Origin: Clytia hemisphaerica
Lineage: Eukaryota; Cnidaria; Hydrozoa; Leptothecata; Clytiidae
NCBI GenBank assembly: GCA_902728285.1
Contig: CACVBU010001153.1
Coordinates: forward strand, 1,929,278-1,993,277
DNA: 64,000 nucleotides
Reading direction: 5' to 3'
The position numbers and the translations under genes are program-made. Below the pieces are notes generated by a model. It had not been told where the DNA came from, ran no database searches, and saw nothing but the letters and a program-made list of their open reading frames with translations. Shown here piece by piece: positions 22,001 to 35,200 of the stretch (position 1 is its first letter; the number at the start of each line of letters is the position of its first letter).

Positions 22001-25000
22001 GATTCTCATACATTTCTGCAAAAAAGTACCCTTTTTTTTTAAACTTCTGGACTAGATTCAAGATCTCTCATGTAGACATGTATTGATATTCGAAAAACAT
22101 ATTCGTCTCTACAGCATCTGCTTCCATTACCATGAAAAGGTTGAAAGATTTGTAAAGATACAAATTGTGGTTGCAAAGCATGCCATTTGAGAGCCCCCCC
22201 CCAGCAGACCTTTAATTCACACAATCACGCATTTTTTTCGACTTTCACACATTCCTGCAATTTTTTTCGAAATTCTTGCAATTTCTATTTACGCGAAGTT
22301 TTCCTTTTCACATATTACGCAGCTTTTTAAAAATATTAACCCTTTCATGCAAAAGAAAAAGCCCATTCAGGCATTCATGCAAGCCACTGGGGGCATTTAA
22401 ATCACATTCTTAATTCCCTGCAAACATTTTGTTTTCTTAGATTCTGGTAAGACAGTGGTTGATGACACAGGATGGGGTCATTTACAAATTGACGCCACTT
22501 CTCTCTATCTCCTAACCTTGGCACAAATGACAACTTCAGGTACAGTACAGTTTGCTAATATACCTCATTTGATTGAGTTTGAAAACCAATTTATAAGAAT
22601 TAAAATTTGATTTGGAACTGATGATGTTCTTTCGTTCGTTCGTCCATTAATGTCTATTTGTTCTCTCATTTGGCTAACTTTCATTATCAGGTAGGTCCGA
22701 TCATCATCCAGCTTGTTTCAGACAATGACTTTGTCAAATCCGAAAACTTTAAGTAATCTAGACTTTGAAATTCTTAAAACAATAAATTGCATGTGAACAA
22801 TGTTTTATTCCAAGTGCGTGCCCTTTAACTACCTCGAAATGTTTCTTCAGTAGTAAAGAGACTAGACATCAACAAAAACCCGAAATAACCTACTGATTAC
22901 TTGTCTAGTTATTAACACTGAATTTTTTCTCTTTGTTCATTTCTTTAGGGTTGCAGATCATTTTTACAAAAGATGAAGTTGATTTTGTTCAGAACTTAGT
23001 TTTCTATATCGAAATGGCTTATCGAATACCTGTAATTCTTTATTCTCGTTTTCATTTTCAATTGTGGGTTTTAGAAGGCTACTACCATACTTTTAAGTTT
23101 GCCATAATCCTTTTAAACCATCATAAATTACTTCTTGTGCGACAATTTTAAGCGTTAAAACTATTTTTACATAATTAGAAATATGAAAAATCATTTTGAA
23201 AATATTTTTTAGGATTTTGGTATATGGGAGCGAGGAGATAAGACAAACATGGGATTACCAGAACTCAATTCAAGTTCTATAGGAATGGCCAAGGTATCTT
23301 TCTCTTAGACCATTGCACATAAATGTTAATTTACAAAACATCTGATTCTATGTTTTTTTTTGTTGCAAAATTTATGCTTAAACTGTTATGGTTTAGACAA
23401 ACAAGGCTTGACGTCAATGTTATTCTATCTGACAGAATCTCAGGCTTTAAACGGCGTTCTCCAAAAGATTCCCATTTTTGTAGTTTTTATAGTTTAGATG
23501 CCTTACTTAGGAATGGCTCCAACTTTTTAATTGAAAAATTGTCATTATATTGTCCCAAAAAGATATTTGAAAATTTTCGAAATATTTTGGAACAATTCAA
23601 AAAAGTGACAAAAAATCAATACTGGAACATTGGGCTGTTCCATAAAATTTCCATACAGAGGTGTGGACGAACCTTTTCAAGTGAAAATAAATTTCTTGAA
23701 AAAGTGTAGATACCCCCTGGAAAATAGCAAATTTTGCAAAAGAACCCTTGGAAAAAATTATTTTTATGTCTTATAAATAGACTAGATTCTACTTCTAGCT
23801 GAACTTGCTTTTTGATAATTTTTGATGACGCTGAGTCCAGTGAAGTAGACTAGGAGCGTTTGGCGAGGTCGCCATTTTGAAAAAGAATGTTTAAAATCCA
23901 AAAAAAAAAAAAAACTACTTGGAGTTGTAAAGAAATGCTCAAAATTAAGAAACAAGCATCAATAACAGATTTGCAATACCTTATTTTCAAATAAAAAATT
24001 AGCTTCATTCTGTTTTCTGTTTAGCTTCGAAAAACAACTAAAATCTGGCGGTCTGTTTTACAGTCCGCCTAAGCAAAAGCATATTACCATATACTGCCGG
24101 GCCACTTAATCGCGCCATCCAGTCTATCAAAAAGCTTTAAGTGGACCCCGGGTCCAAAGTGATGGGAAAAATCAAAATTTAATAGCCGCATTCTTCTTCA
24201 CCGTTCAATATATGTCTTAAAGTGAGGGTGGACGAACTAAAATCAGCTGTTCACCCCCTGTAGATTCAAGAATAACTTTTTTACCCCCTGGAAAAATGAA
24301 AAAAACACTTCTTTAGACCCCTGGAAGTTCTTCTCGGATTAACCCCTGGAAATGTTCGTTCACCTTCTCTGTATGGTCATAAAATGGAATGGCCCATTCC
24401 TATTACCATAACCTTTCCTATTATGTTTAACACAAACTGCTATAATTGCTAAGTCTGATAGCAAACATGGCATTTCGTATTTTGTTAGGCTGCTTTAGAA
24501 GCAATGGACGAGTTGGATGTTTTTGGATCACGAGGTGGCGTCAGATCGGTCATCCATGTACAAGCTGATTGCATCCAATATTGTAAAGTAAGCACCGTAA
24601 TTTTTGTAGACTTAATCCCCCGTTGAGAATCTATTCGCTTTAAGTTTGAATCTCGTACGTTTTTGCTACCAGACGGAAACCTTATCAGTGTAATATCAGT
24701 GTAATAAGACTTATCCACTAAAGAGTACTTTCCACGGGGAAACAAAAAAGAATGCTCGTTTGAAGCGAATGCAGTTTAACACAGTGAACCAATAAACATT
24801 TGACTGAAGTGGTTTTTCCAAATTGAAATTGAAACTGTAATACTCCCGAGGGGGGCACTCGATTTTGAAAACGACCGTACGTTTGGCCAAAAATCAGGTC
24901 TCTAAAATCGGACCCTTACAGTGCAGGAAAAATTTGGCTGAAAATCGACCCTGTTAATGCAATTTTTCGAAATTTTTTGCCCTTTTCAGGGCAAAATTTT

Positions 25001-28000
25001 TTGAAATTTCTCAAATTTTACCTCAAAATTTGGTATTTTCTCAAATTTTACACCCTTACAGTGCACTTTTTCCCACTTTCTCACAAATCAACCCTTACAG
25101 TGCACTTCCAAAGTCCAAAAAACCTACCCTTAAGGGCCGCACGTCCGGTAGGTCACTTACCTGGAGTGCCCTCCCCCCCGGAGTAATACTGTATTGCAGA
25201 ACTGACTGCAGGTCAGGTAAATATTTAGCCTTTCCAGTGTGCAATATTTTTTGAAGAATGTGAACATTTTCAACCTTTTTTTTAATCTAAAGCTTCAAAC
25301 TGTCATAACAGCTTTTAATTTGAGAGTTAGAGAATGGTTTTGGTACTATTAGAAATGTTTTTACTCTTGTTTATAATCGTTCTTTTTAAATCCATCTGTT
25401 TTATGCCCTTTTAAATCTAGTGGTCAGGAGTTGTAATCTTAAATCGGGGGCTTCGTATATTGGCTATTTATGAACGATGTATACACGTCACTCAGATTTG
25501 AAAGTTAAATAACATGTACCGAGTGAGCTTAACGCCTGTATGGTTAAAAGTAGATATTTAGAATTTACCCCTATAAAAACGAGATAGGTAGGTACCCTAT
25601 GTGACTATCATTTAATGTTTTTTTGGATAAATCGTTGGTGCTAAGTTGCTATCTCGTTTTGAGATAGCGGTGAGAAAATTTGCACCCATGCCATATATTA
25701 CATTATTATCCAAGCACTGTTTTGCGATGATGTATTGTCGTCATTAATCGTTCAAAACAATTGAAACATGTGATGTGAAATCGTCACCCAGTACTGCCAA
25801 CATAACATTTCATAAGCTGGTGTGCAACTGAATAATATGATATTGAGACTTTCAGAAAGATGTTCTATTTTTGAAAAGTGCTCATTGGTTAGTGACGTCG
25901 ATATGCACATTCAAAAACGAGATCTAAAATAAGATCACTACTGGGCACTGCTATGGAAAAACGATACAAAAAATGTGCTTGCCTACTCACTCCAACCATA
26001 TCTCCTTTTCAAATATTTAACGACTTTTTAATTGCCTGATCACTTCCTATTTAATAGTAACCGCTGAATGAATTTTAATTAACATTCGATATTATAAGTC
26101 CGCTGAAAAGTACATTTTTCTCAAGAATTCAACAGATAGTTGAAAAATATGTGTTTTATTTCAATTGAAAGTAGTAGCTTGTTCGTCGTATTAAAGTTTC
26201 TTCTCCCTAGAATCAGCAATAGTTATTCTTTTACAAAATTCTTAACAATAAATGTTTTCTCGGATTGACGAAAAACACTTGAGCTTTAAAATTCTCGTGA
26301 TAGAATCTCGAGTTAACATGTAAAATTCGATGAAAAAAATAATTCCTATAGATTTTTCATATTTTGATACTATTGATCCTAATGAGCTAAACTTGCTTTG
26401 TTGTTGTCACATTTGCATCCATCGACGAGTATCAATCTTGTTTCATTACATGTAAGAGTTTTAAATAACACCGGGTAATTGCAAAGTGACGCCTGTGGCT
26501 AACCAATGTAAAGCATGTGCCTCCAGTCTGAATATTACGCAGCATATTTCTTTTTGGTCAAAACGATTTTCTTTTCAAAGAAAACGAAAGATCAATAAAG
26601 TGTACTTGTGGAAAGAGTAGAAAGATATACTAATGACATTAATAATGATGCAAATTCTGTTTTTATTATAATTATAAAGTTCATTACTTTTAATACTTAG
26701 TCACCCACTCAATATGAATGACTGTCATGTACCCAGTTAGAGTTTTATAAAGAGACATGGGTAAAGTCACATCAAAAGGTCGAAAGCCCGATGATAGCGA
26801 ATGAAAACTTAAATCGAGACGTGTATTGAGTTCGAGCGTATTATGGCAAGGGTCTTTGTGATTTTATTTTTACTAAACCTTTGAGAAGCGAAATGTTAGT
26901 TTTTCTTTTCATCTGAAGATAAAGAAGCCTGTCTATTCTGTTGATTGCGTAATGCAGGGTAATGCGTAGCACCGTCCTACGTAATCCACACTCATCCCTT
27001 CTCATACTTCTATACCCATTTTCTATTCTACTGTAAAAAAAGAAATGAGTTGACAATTTAAATTTTTTTGATCCGGTTTTAAAGTTTTGCATTAGGTCCG
27101 ATGAAAAGTTGTTTGTTGTTTTGCCGTGCCTTTCAGCATCATTAAAACTCCATTTTTCTGTCCATTATGACTAATCTCAATAGTCTATTCAATAGTGTTC
27201 CCATCATATTTTGTATGCTACCTTTTTTCTGCTTTCCATTGCAATTTTTAAAAGGAAGTGGAGCGTTTAAGCGTATCCTGCTGGTCTTTAGATAACAAGT
27301 CATCGTCATTTTCCCAGACTTGCATTTTCTCTTACTCTCCCTTCATTCCCTTGATTCCTTCATTACCCGTCTCATCAAACTACTCAAGATATCCACTATA
27401 AACGCTTAAAAATCGACATTCACCAGTCAAAGCAAAGAAACCAATTCTGAATATTGAAAAGAAGGAGGTACATAGAAGAAGTATTTTATTGTTTCACCTT
27501 TAGCTAATGTTAGTTCAGAGAGGCTGATTTTTCTTTTCCATGGCAACATCATGATATTGAATTGTCTTATATTCATTTTTCGCTATGTAATGAAATAGAG
27601 TATTGACGTCATTGCGCATAGTAAATGTTCCGTTCCCACAACCTTCTCTCTGTATCATTCCTCTCCTTTCAAGGATGCAATGACATCCGTATTTCCTGAG
27701 AAGCCCCTAAACAAACCCCTTCTTTCATTTTGCCGATAAAGACTGTCGCATCGGATTGCATTCAGACATCAAAGTTGTCCATCACCATAGAAATATGAAA
27801 TGATATTAATTTGAAAATCGCTTTTGCCTGGGGTAATAGGTCAGCGGGTTAGCGGGTATATGCCTTTCAACTTGGACCCCTACAAGATTTGAAACCGAGA
27901 AAAAGCCAAAAGCTTTTAATCCTTACAAGGTTTATTTTTGCCAGTAATTCAATCTGAACTGAAATCTGAATTGGTGATTTTCCAATAACCAAACCTAAAT

Positions 28001-29210
28001 CCATTAAATGCCGATAAATATTGGACTTTTTGATTTTTGAAAATCTTAAATTTTGTTTGAACTTGTGGGAGCTGTGCTGTGATTGTAGGTTTAGCAGACC
28101 TTAGACCTTCAAAGGGTTATTGACGACACATTGCAGTATATGTGATTTGCATCTCCAAGATTTAAAACCTATTCATTCAGCTTCATCATCTAAAGAAGTT
28201 GAGAATTATCATGAAAACTTTTCTATTTTAGGCCGTACTATATTCGATGCTTCCACGAGAGTCAGACTCGAAGGTACATTGTTTTGAATTGTTTCATTGA
28301 AGAACCTATGCTAAGATTCATTCTCTTCCTCCTTTTTTGTGAATAATTGAAATGGATTATTTTCACCAAAAACACTTATGTCAAAATATTGCAATACAAC
28401 ACATGCATCGCGCGGTGTCACTTTTCTCCCAGTCTCGGATCGTGCTTCCATTTAACTATTGGCAAGTTAAAGTTATGAAATGATATGGTAGCTAGCTCAG
28501 TACTGGCCTACTTTTAGGTAATGGGACGTCTTTTTTAACTTAACCAAACAGAAAGTGGAAAGAAAACGCCAATCACTTTTGTTTATATTTAGGAATGTAG
28601 TGCATCGTTGCTCAGTATTATCAGTTATCCAGCGTTTGCAGTTGAAGATACTACCATCATTGATGCTACCAAAAGTGAAATCCTTGGGAAACTTGAAGTA
28701 TAATTCTATATTTATTCTATAATTGTTTTTTTATTGTGTGTGTTATCGAAATCAGTTTGAAAAATGGACGACTTGGGTAATTTGGGTTTTTCGATTCGAT
28801 TTGATTTGTATTAGGATCACTCGTCACCTTTAAGTTGTGAAATTGGAAGCCCGTTTGTAATTGTTTTCAACACTTTTTTATTTAGGGTTCATATGGTTGC
28901 AAGAGGTTCCTTAGGGATGGACATCATTGTATGAATGAGGTATTCGACAACTTTTTATCCCTGCATCTTTAGTTTACCCGCCCAATATCATTTAAAGGAA
29001 GTTGCTATATTTGTTTTGATTTTTACAGGAGATCATTCGTTTAATCAGATCTTCGATTCATTCCAAATGTTTTTAAACTCTCTTCAGGATCGACACAGAC
29101 TACATTACGAGTTACACGAGCTAAGCAAGTTCGAAAAGATCGAGTGTGAATGGCCTTTATTCTTTTGTTATCTTCTCCTCGATGGCATTTACAACAAGAA
29201 CGAAGCACAA
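19012..29210 (+). CDS. PHKA: PHKA exons 1-12: glucoamylase-like domain, residues 1-354
   Basis: Exons: 19012-19086, 19480-19662, 20270-20317, 20602-20671, 22441-22539, 22949-23031, 23213-23293, 24489-24587, 28232-28273, 28593-28697, 28886-28939 and 29088-29210. They encode, in order, the ATG segment ([10 protein letters not shown]), [10 protein letters not shown] to [13 protein letters not shown] and [120 protein letters not shown], and [19 protein letters not shown]. Introns vary from about 150 bp to 3.6 kb and hold several repeats. This block matches the alpha family most strongly. In the family the glucoamylase fold is thought to bind sugar or phospholigand rather than to be a proven hydrolase. 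Confidence 0.93.
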
Positions 29211-32200
29211 GTAGGCTCTTATTACAGATTCTCGTTTTGTTATTGACCTTCACCAAATTAAGGGTAAGATTCAGAGTTATGTAAGATCTGATGAAATTGG
29301 AGTATATTCATTTCGACATTTTCCTCAAAAAAAGTTCTCGTTTTCAAAAGATGTTTGATCTTTTCCAAAAGTCATTCCAAAATACATTTGTGACTTTAAA
29401 AAAAATAGTTGATTTTCAAAGGAAATAAGAATAAGAAAGTTGCAAACAAAATTAAAAGATGCAATAAAGTCTTTTTAAAATGGTGGTTCAAATTTTTCAT
29501 TTACACATCAACAAAAAAAATTGTAATAATTTAGTTTCTAACTGATAAAATAAATTTTTGTTGGTCTTCTTTTTCTTGACATGCGCAGATTTCATTCATT
29601 CGCTCTTTGTTTATTTTCTTATAATTGTTAATGAGACGATAAATGATCCACAACCAACGATATCTTTTCCAACGACGAAGAACATTAACCCACACTAGGA
29701 CCGTCTCTAAATTTTTTTTTCATTCCTAACACGTAACCAAAACCCAATCATACTTTTATCAATAAAAATATGCCTCATCCGCTCTCTTTGAAAAAAATAC
29801 CAACGAATCAATGTAAAGCTGATCAATCAATCAATCAATCAATCAATCACCGATAACTACCAATATCTTTTGAACTTCAAAATATCACGTGGTCGATATC
29901 CCATGATGGTTCCGTCCTACACTACCTGTGTTATTTTTCAACATATTTTTGTTCTTAAAAGATGATGAAGTATTGTCTATGGAAGATGGTGGCTGTTGAT
30001 GTTTATTATTTATATTGTTTTGTTGTTTTTGTTTATTTGTGTTGGCTACCACCATTGAATTGTTATTAGAGTCACTTGCAGACACTACATTGGGTGTGCT
30101 GTTCGTAGTTGTTGTTGTTGATGCTGCTGTAAAATTTTGTTTATTGTATTCTCTATTATTGTTACTACTTGAATCTGATGTTGAGCGCAAAGTATTTTCA
30201 CTTCGAACTAATTCTTCCATCCACTTCAATCTTCGTTTTCGAAACCAATCCTGAATACGAATGAAAAAGAAAAGACATCAGAAAAACATTTCCTCGAGTA
30301 AACAAACTCTCATTTAGTATTTGTTGGAACTGCTCTCCTAAAGAATAAGACTTTTTCCAAAGAATTAGTCACTTAATGTCAGACATTGTCAGAGGGAGAT
30401 AGAGATTTGATTAACACTTACCCTAACGTCTTTATACAGAAGGTTACATTCCATCGCAATAATTTGAAGCTGGATATCATCTGGTTTTTGTTTCCTACTG
30501 AATGTGTCTTCTAGCTTACATTTGTGGATATCTGTGAAATGTTTTGGACATATGTCATCTTCATCTTCATCATTGTAAAAGTTATGATTAGTAGGAGAAG
30601 TTGGGCAGCTAGTCTGTACACCGATTGTGGATGTAACCATATCTGATGTAGCAGAGAAACCAATATTATTCGCTGGTGGCATAAGGGCGTACGAAATTCA
30701 ATTGTTCTACAATTTCGTTTATTGCTTAAAACAACACCTCCAGTGATTTAAAACCAACAATATTTTTCCTTGAAACTACCACAGCAATCCTTATGGTTTG
30801 ATAATACTTTCCTCGTTAAAGTTATATTTTCTTTCTGAAATAAAATCGGTAAAAAATATAAAGGAGTGAAATGTCGTACATATTATTTTGCAAGGCTATA
30901 AGTTCTCACTATTTCATCCTGTTTTGCATACTTTCTTTTGCTCCCTGGAACCTTGTTTTCATCTCCCTCTCTCTCTCTCTCTCTCTCTCTCCCTCTCTTT
31001 CTCCCCTCTACATTTCTGCTTCAATTTTTTTTCTCTATTTTTTCAAAACGTACTTTTCTCTTCTCATTTTTCTCTTGTTTTCCTTCTTCTTCTTCTGTTC
31101 CTCTGTACATCTTTCAGGTTTTTTTCACCTAGACCAGCTGCCCTTCACTGTGGACAAAAGAAATCTTCTCTTTATGTTGTATCTTTTAAAATATATATAT
31201 ATTTCGTGTACTCCTACGTCAAAACTTTGATAGAGTAGACAAGAGAAGAAGTGAAAAAGTCTTTGCGGAGAAGAGTTTCTTCATAAATAAAAAAGAAATC
31301 AAACATGCAAATAATATGAAGTTTCATTTGTATGAATGATATTTTAGCTTCTTTTTCTACCCTCAGTACCTTTTCTTTTAAGTTAGCTACTCCCGTACTT
31401 TTGTTTATCCATAAATTCTAGCGTCCTGTCTTGAAGGACGGCAAATTCCTTTCTTCTTTCTCAGACCATCTTGTTCTCATTGGATTTTAATGTTCAGTTA
31501 ATTAACTCCAACTAATCGCTTTTTAATTGAACTACATTGTAAAGCCGGCATACTTTATTATAGGTAACTCAATTAATATTAGAGAAAAGGTTTTATTGTG
31601 CCATAGCTTTACAAGTATCCACTTGGATAAAAAAGATAGAGAGAGATCTTAAGCCTTAACCGGACTAACTCTTGGTTTAACGATTTAATCTACCGTTAGG
31701 CGTCTTTCATCAATTGAAACTTTTTGATTTTTTTCTTATAATTTTTCGAAGTGAAAAACTTCTCCTTGACCTCTTGCCTATTTGTTCATAGAATTCAAAC
31801 CTTTTTCTTTATCTGAGTCAACTGAAAGACGTACTGATTATATTCTCAGAAAGCGTAGATAAAACTACACAAATTGACAGCAAGCTTTTCCATGTCTTCT
31901 TTCCAACGTACTCATGTCTCACATCAGTAAATGAATCGTCGAAGTGAAGTCTGTCCGTGAGGCTGTTCTTGACTAATATATAATGTGTCATTTGGTTGAT
32001 TGAAGCAAAACAGATATATAGATTTCTAGATATGTCGAAACCCTTCACTACGACATGAATTATTCAAACTTTTCTTCTTTTCTTCTTTATTCTGTTCAAT
32101 ATTCCACTTTTTTGTAGCCCACGGTTTTGGTTTTTTTGCTAACCATATATTTATCTTCTTCCAAATACAAAGGAAAAAGTCGCTGATGAAATCGGCAGAA

Positions 32201-35200
32201 ATTACGTTTTCGAAAAGAAAAAGGAAAGAGATTGGCAATAAAGAAGCAAAAAAGTCGGTACCAACAATGAAAATAATTTAACTTCTCGCTTCTCGTTTCT
32301 ATATTAAATTTTTCGCCCCCACCGACAACGAAAAAGGGACTTTCTTCTTTTTTTGTTGCGAGAATACTTGATTTTAGGTTGTGTGGGTAGATGGGACAAA
32401 ACCTTCACCCCACCCTGTATTCGCCAAATTCTTTCTTCCTTCAAAACTCGAATATTGCCATATATGGTAAAACTCCCTTCAAATAAACCAGTTTTCGTTT
32501 TTCTTAACAAAAGTATTTGCTCAGATGGTTGGTCTTTCATCTTTCATCAAAACATGCCATTTACTTTATTTGATTATATAATGCTGGCTGACCACCATTT
32601 TTTTCTTTTTTGTTCAACCCATTCAATACCTTTCAGGAGCTATCCTTCAATACCAGGAGCTTAAAACCACACATTTCAGTAAAGAAAATTCTCCTTCGCT
32701 CGGTTCACATACAAGTTCTTTTAATGATAGAGATTTGCACAGCTAACTTACACTCACTACTACACAATTTGAAGAATGAACTAACTCTCTTCTTCCCTCT
32801 AATCAGCATTCATACCAATATTAATGACTTTCAATTATGGTTGTTATGGAAACTACAGAACGTCACTTCCATTTTGGCTCTCTTCTCGAATACTTTCACA
32901 TACCATATTATAGCGTTCATTAAAAGTGCATGCTCTAAGTGATGCAAATATGGGTGCTCTATCTTCGCCTCTAGCATAAAGAATACTAACTGTCATTTAA
33001 AAAAACTTTTTGAGCACTGACCATTAGATTGCTGAACGAGACTGAACTAATACAGTGTGTCAGTATTGAACCAAAACGCATGATTTTCTCAGTGTTTATC
33101 TATCTTACTCTAACATTTAATATTCTTCGTGATTTCTGACATGCAACTGTGAATTTTGAATGACTTTCTCCTTACAAAACTTCACTTAATGACTCTATAA
33201 AGAAAGGTCACTATCAATAAAATCCATTTCACATCATCAAACCCATGCAATAATCGTACAAGTATTATTTGACGAAAGAGATGAACTTTCAATTGATAGA
33301 GGAATGATTTTGGCACGGTGATGCTTTTTTTGAAAGGTTCGTTTCATCATTAAGATAAAGAATCTCATGTTGCATCAATCCTCTCTTCTCTTTTTACCCA
33401 TCACCATCGCAATGAAAAATTTCTTCTTTCTTGTGTTGTGTATTTTAACCCCCCCCCCCCCTTTTGATTGAAACCACACATCAAATTTGATGTTTGCCTT
33501 ATACTCCAAATCTTATTGTTTTCTTTTCTTATGTTGATCAACATGGACATACAACCAACTTTTCTTTCTTGAAAATCATTTCAAAACTTATGTAATCGCT
33601 TTGAATCGATCATACTTTTCTCCGATGCTAAACTATTAAAATCTATCGTCTCAAATAATTTTATCGGTTTCGGAAATAACAAGTTCCCAAATATCAAATA
33701 CTTTTCTCAAACAGATAAAAATGTTGTTCTATGCGAGTAAATCAAAGCCGTTTAAATGTTGATTCAACTATAGGAAACTTCTGTAACACCTTCTCTTACG
33801 CTGACTTTCTCAAAGCAAAATGCATTTGGACAAGCTACTACTTAGTATCATTCAGATATCACGCTTCAGAACTTCAACAAAATTCTTTCACATTGAGATT
33901 TTGTGACAGAGAGAACTGTTTAATCTTTTTCTCCTGTTATGTGACGTCATGTATTTCGAAAGGTTGACTTATGCGAACTAATGAATGAGTAATGAAATAC
34001 GAACCAAGTTAACTCAAAACCGTATTTTCAAACAATATATCGCTTTATAAACATTCTCGGCTCCGAAATGAAGGCTTTCTTTCAAAGAGTATTGAAAATG
34101 GGGGTGGGAGTTTGTGTTTTTGTAACCTTATTAACCCCTTCTCGTTTTTCTTGACAAGTAAATTATAATTATTGAATCTCCTTCAATTCCGTTCTTACAG
34201 TTTGATCTTTGAATGATTTTACCGAAGACCTAAAAAACATTATCTCACCCTTTACTTACTACGTAGTGATCGATTGCGTAATCAAGATTTTAAGAATGAC
34301 GTCTATAGTTCTCAATCTCTCCTACATTTTTCTTTATCAATCTTTCCCTCTTCTTTTTCACTTTTAACCATAGATTATACTTTTTTGATCTCTTAAGATT
34401 TTAATCAACGAGTTGTCTAAGGTCATCTGGTCATCTAAGTCGATAATCTATATAGTTATTGGCTTTAACTTGTTATACTGAAAATGATACCTCAGCCGCA
34501 GTTGGAGACAATTAACATTATGGTGGCAGGGCGCACCAAAAAGGGGCGTATAGGCTATTTATCCGTTAACAGATCAGACATCTATGGATTTTTTGACAAT
34601 TGTCTTTTTTATCACTTCACCTTAGAGTAGCTTTGATCATTAAAAAGAAAAAATTGCGACGCGCTTCGATACTATTATATTTTCAACATTCTTTCACAGC
34701 CCACTGCTGTACGGAAGATAATCAAAGTAAAAGAGATCGACTGAAAATTCTAGGTGAACCAAACAACAAGTTAATAGTCAAATTTCTTATCCTCCCTCCA
34801 ACCTTTCTAACAAACAACACACGACAAAACCAGTGTCAAACGAATGTCTGATTGAACAATTTTTCTCATCATTTAACCTATGCTTAACATTATGTATTGC
34901 ACTAAAGAAGTATTGTATAATCAGCCAATAGATGTATTTCACACAGAAATATGCTTGCGTGCTCTCGAGATGGAACTCGCTGTGACTTTTGTTTTGTAAG
35001 CATTTTAAAGTATTTTGTATTAATCATCCCCCTTTTCATTGTTGTTCATTTCAACAAACTATTTCATCGCTCTGCACGATCACAAAAAGATAAAATTTCA
35101 TTTCTCTGTGAGAGAGAATACAATATTTTCTTGGCTGGATGTCAGAGATCTGCAACAACAAACCCTTCAAAAACCTCTTCAGACTCTGACTTTACTCTTC

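Noticed and set aside
30871-31238. Three overlapping open frames with long Ser/Leu and Phe runs
   Set aside because: They lie over a CT microsatellite and T-rich DNA inside an intron; no domain or splice context.
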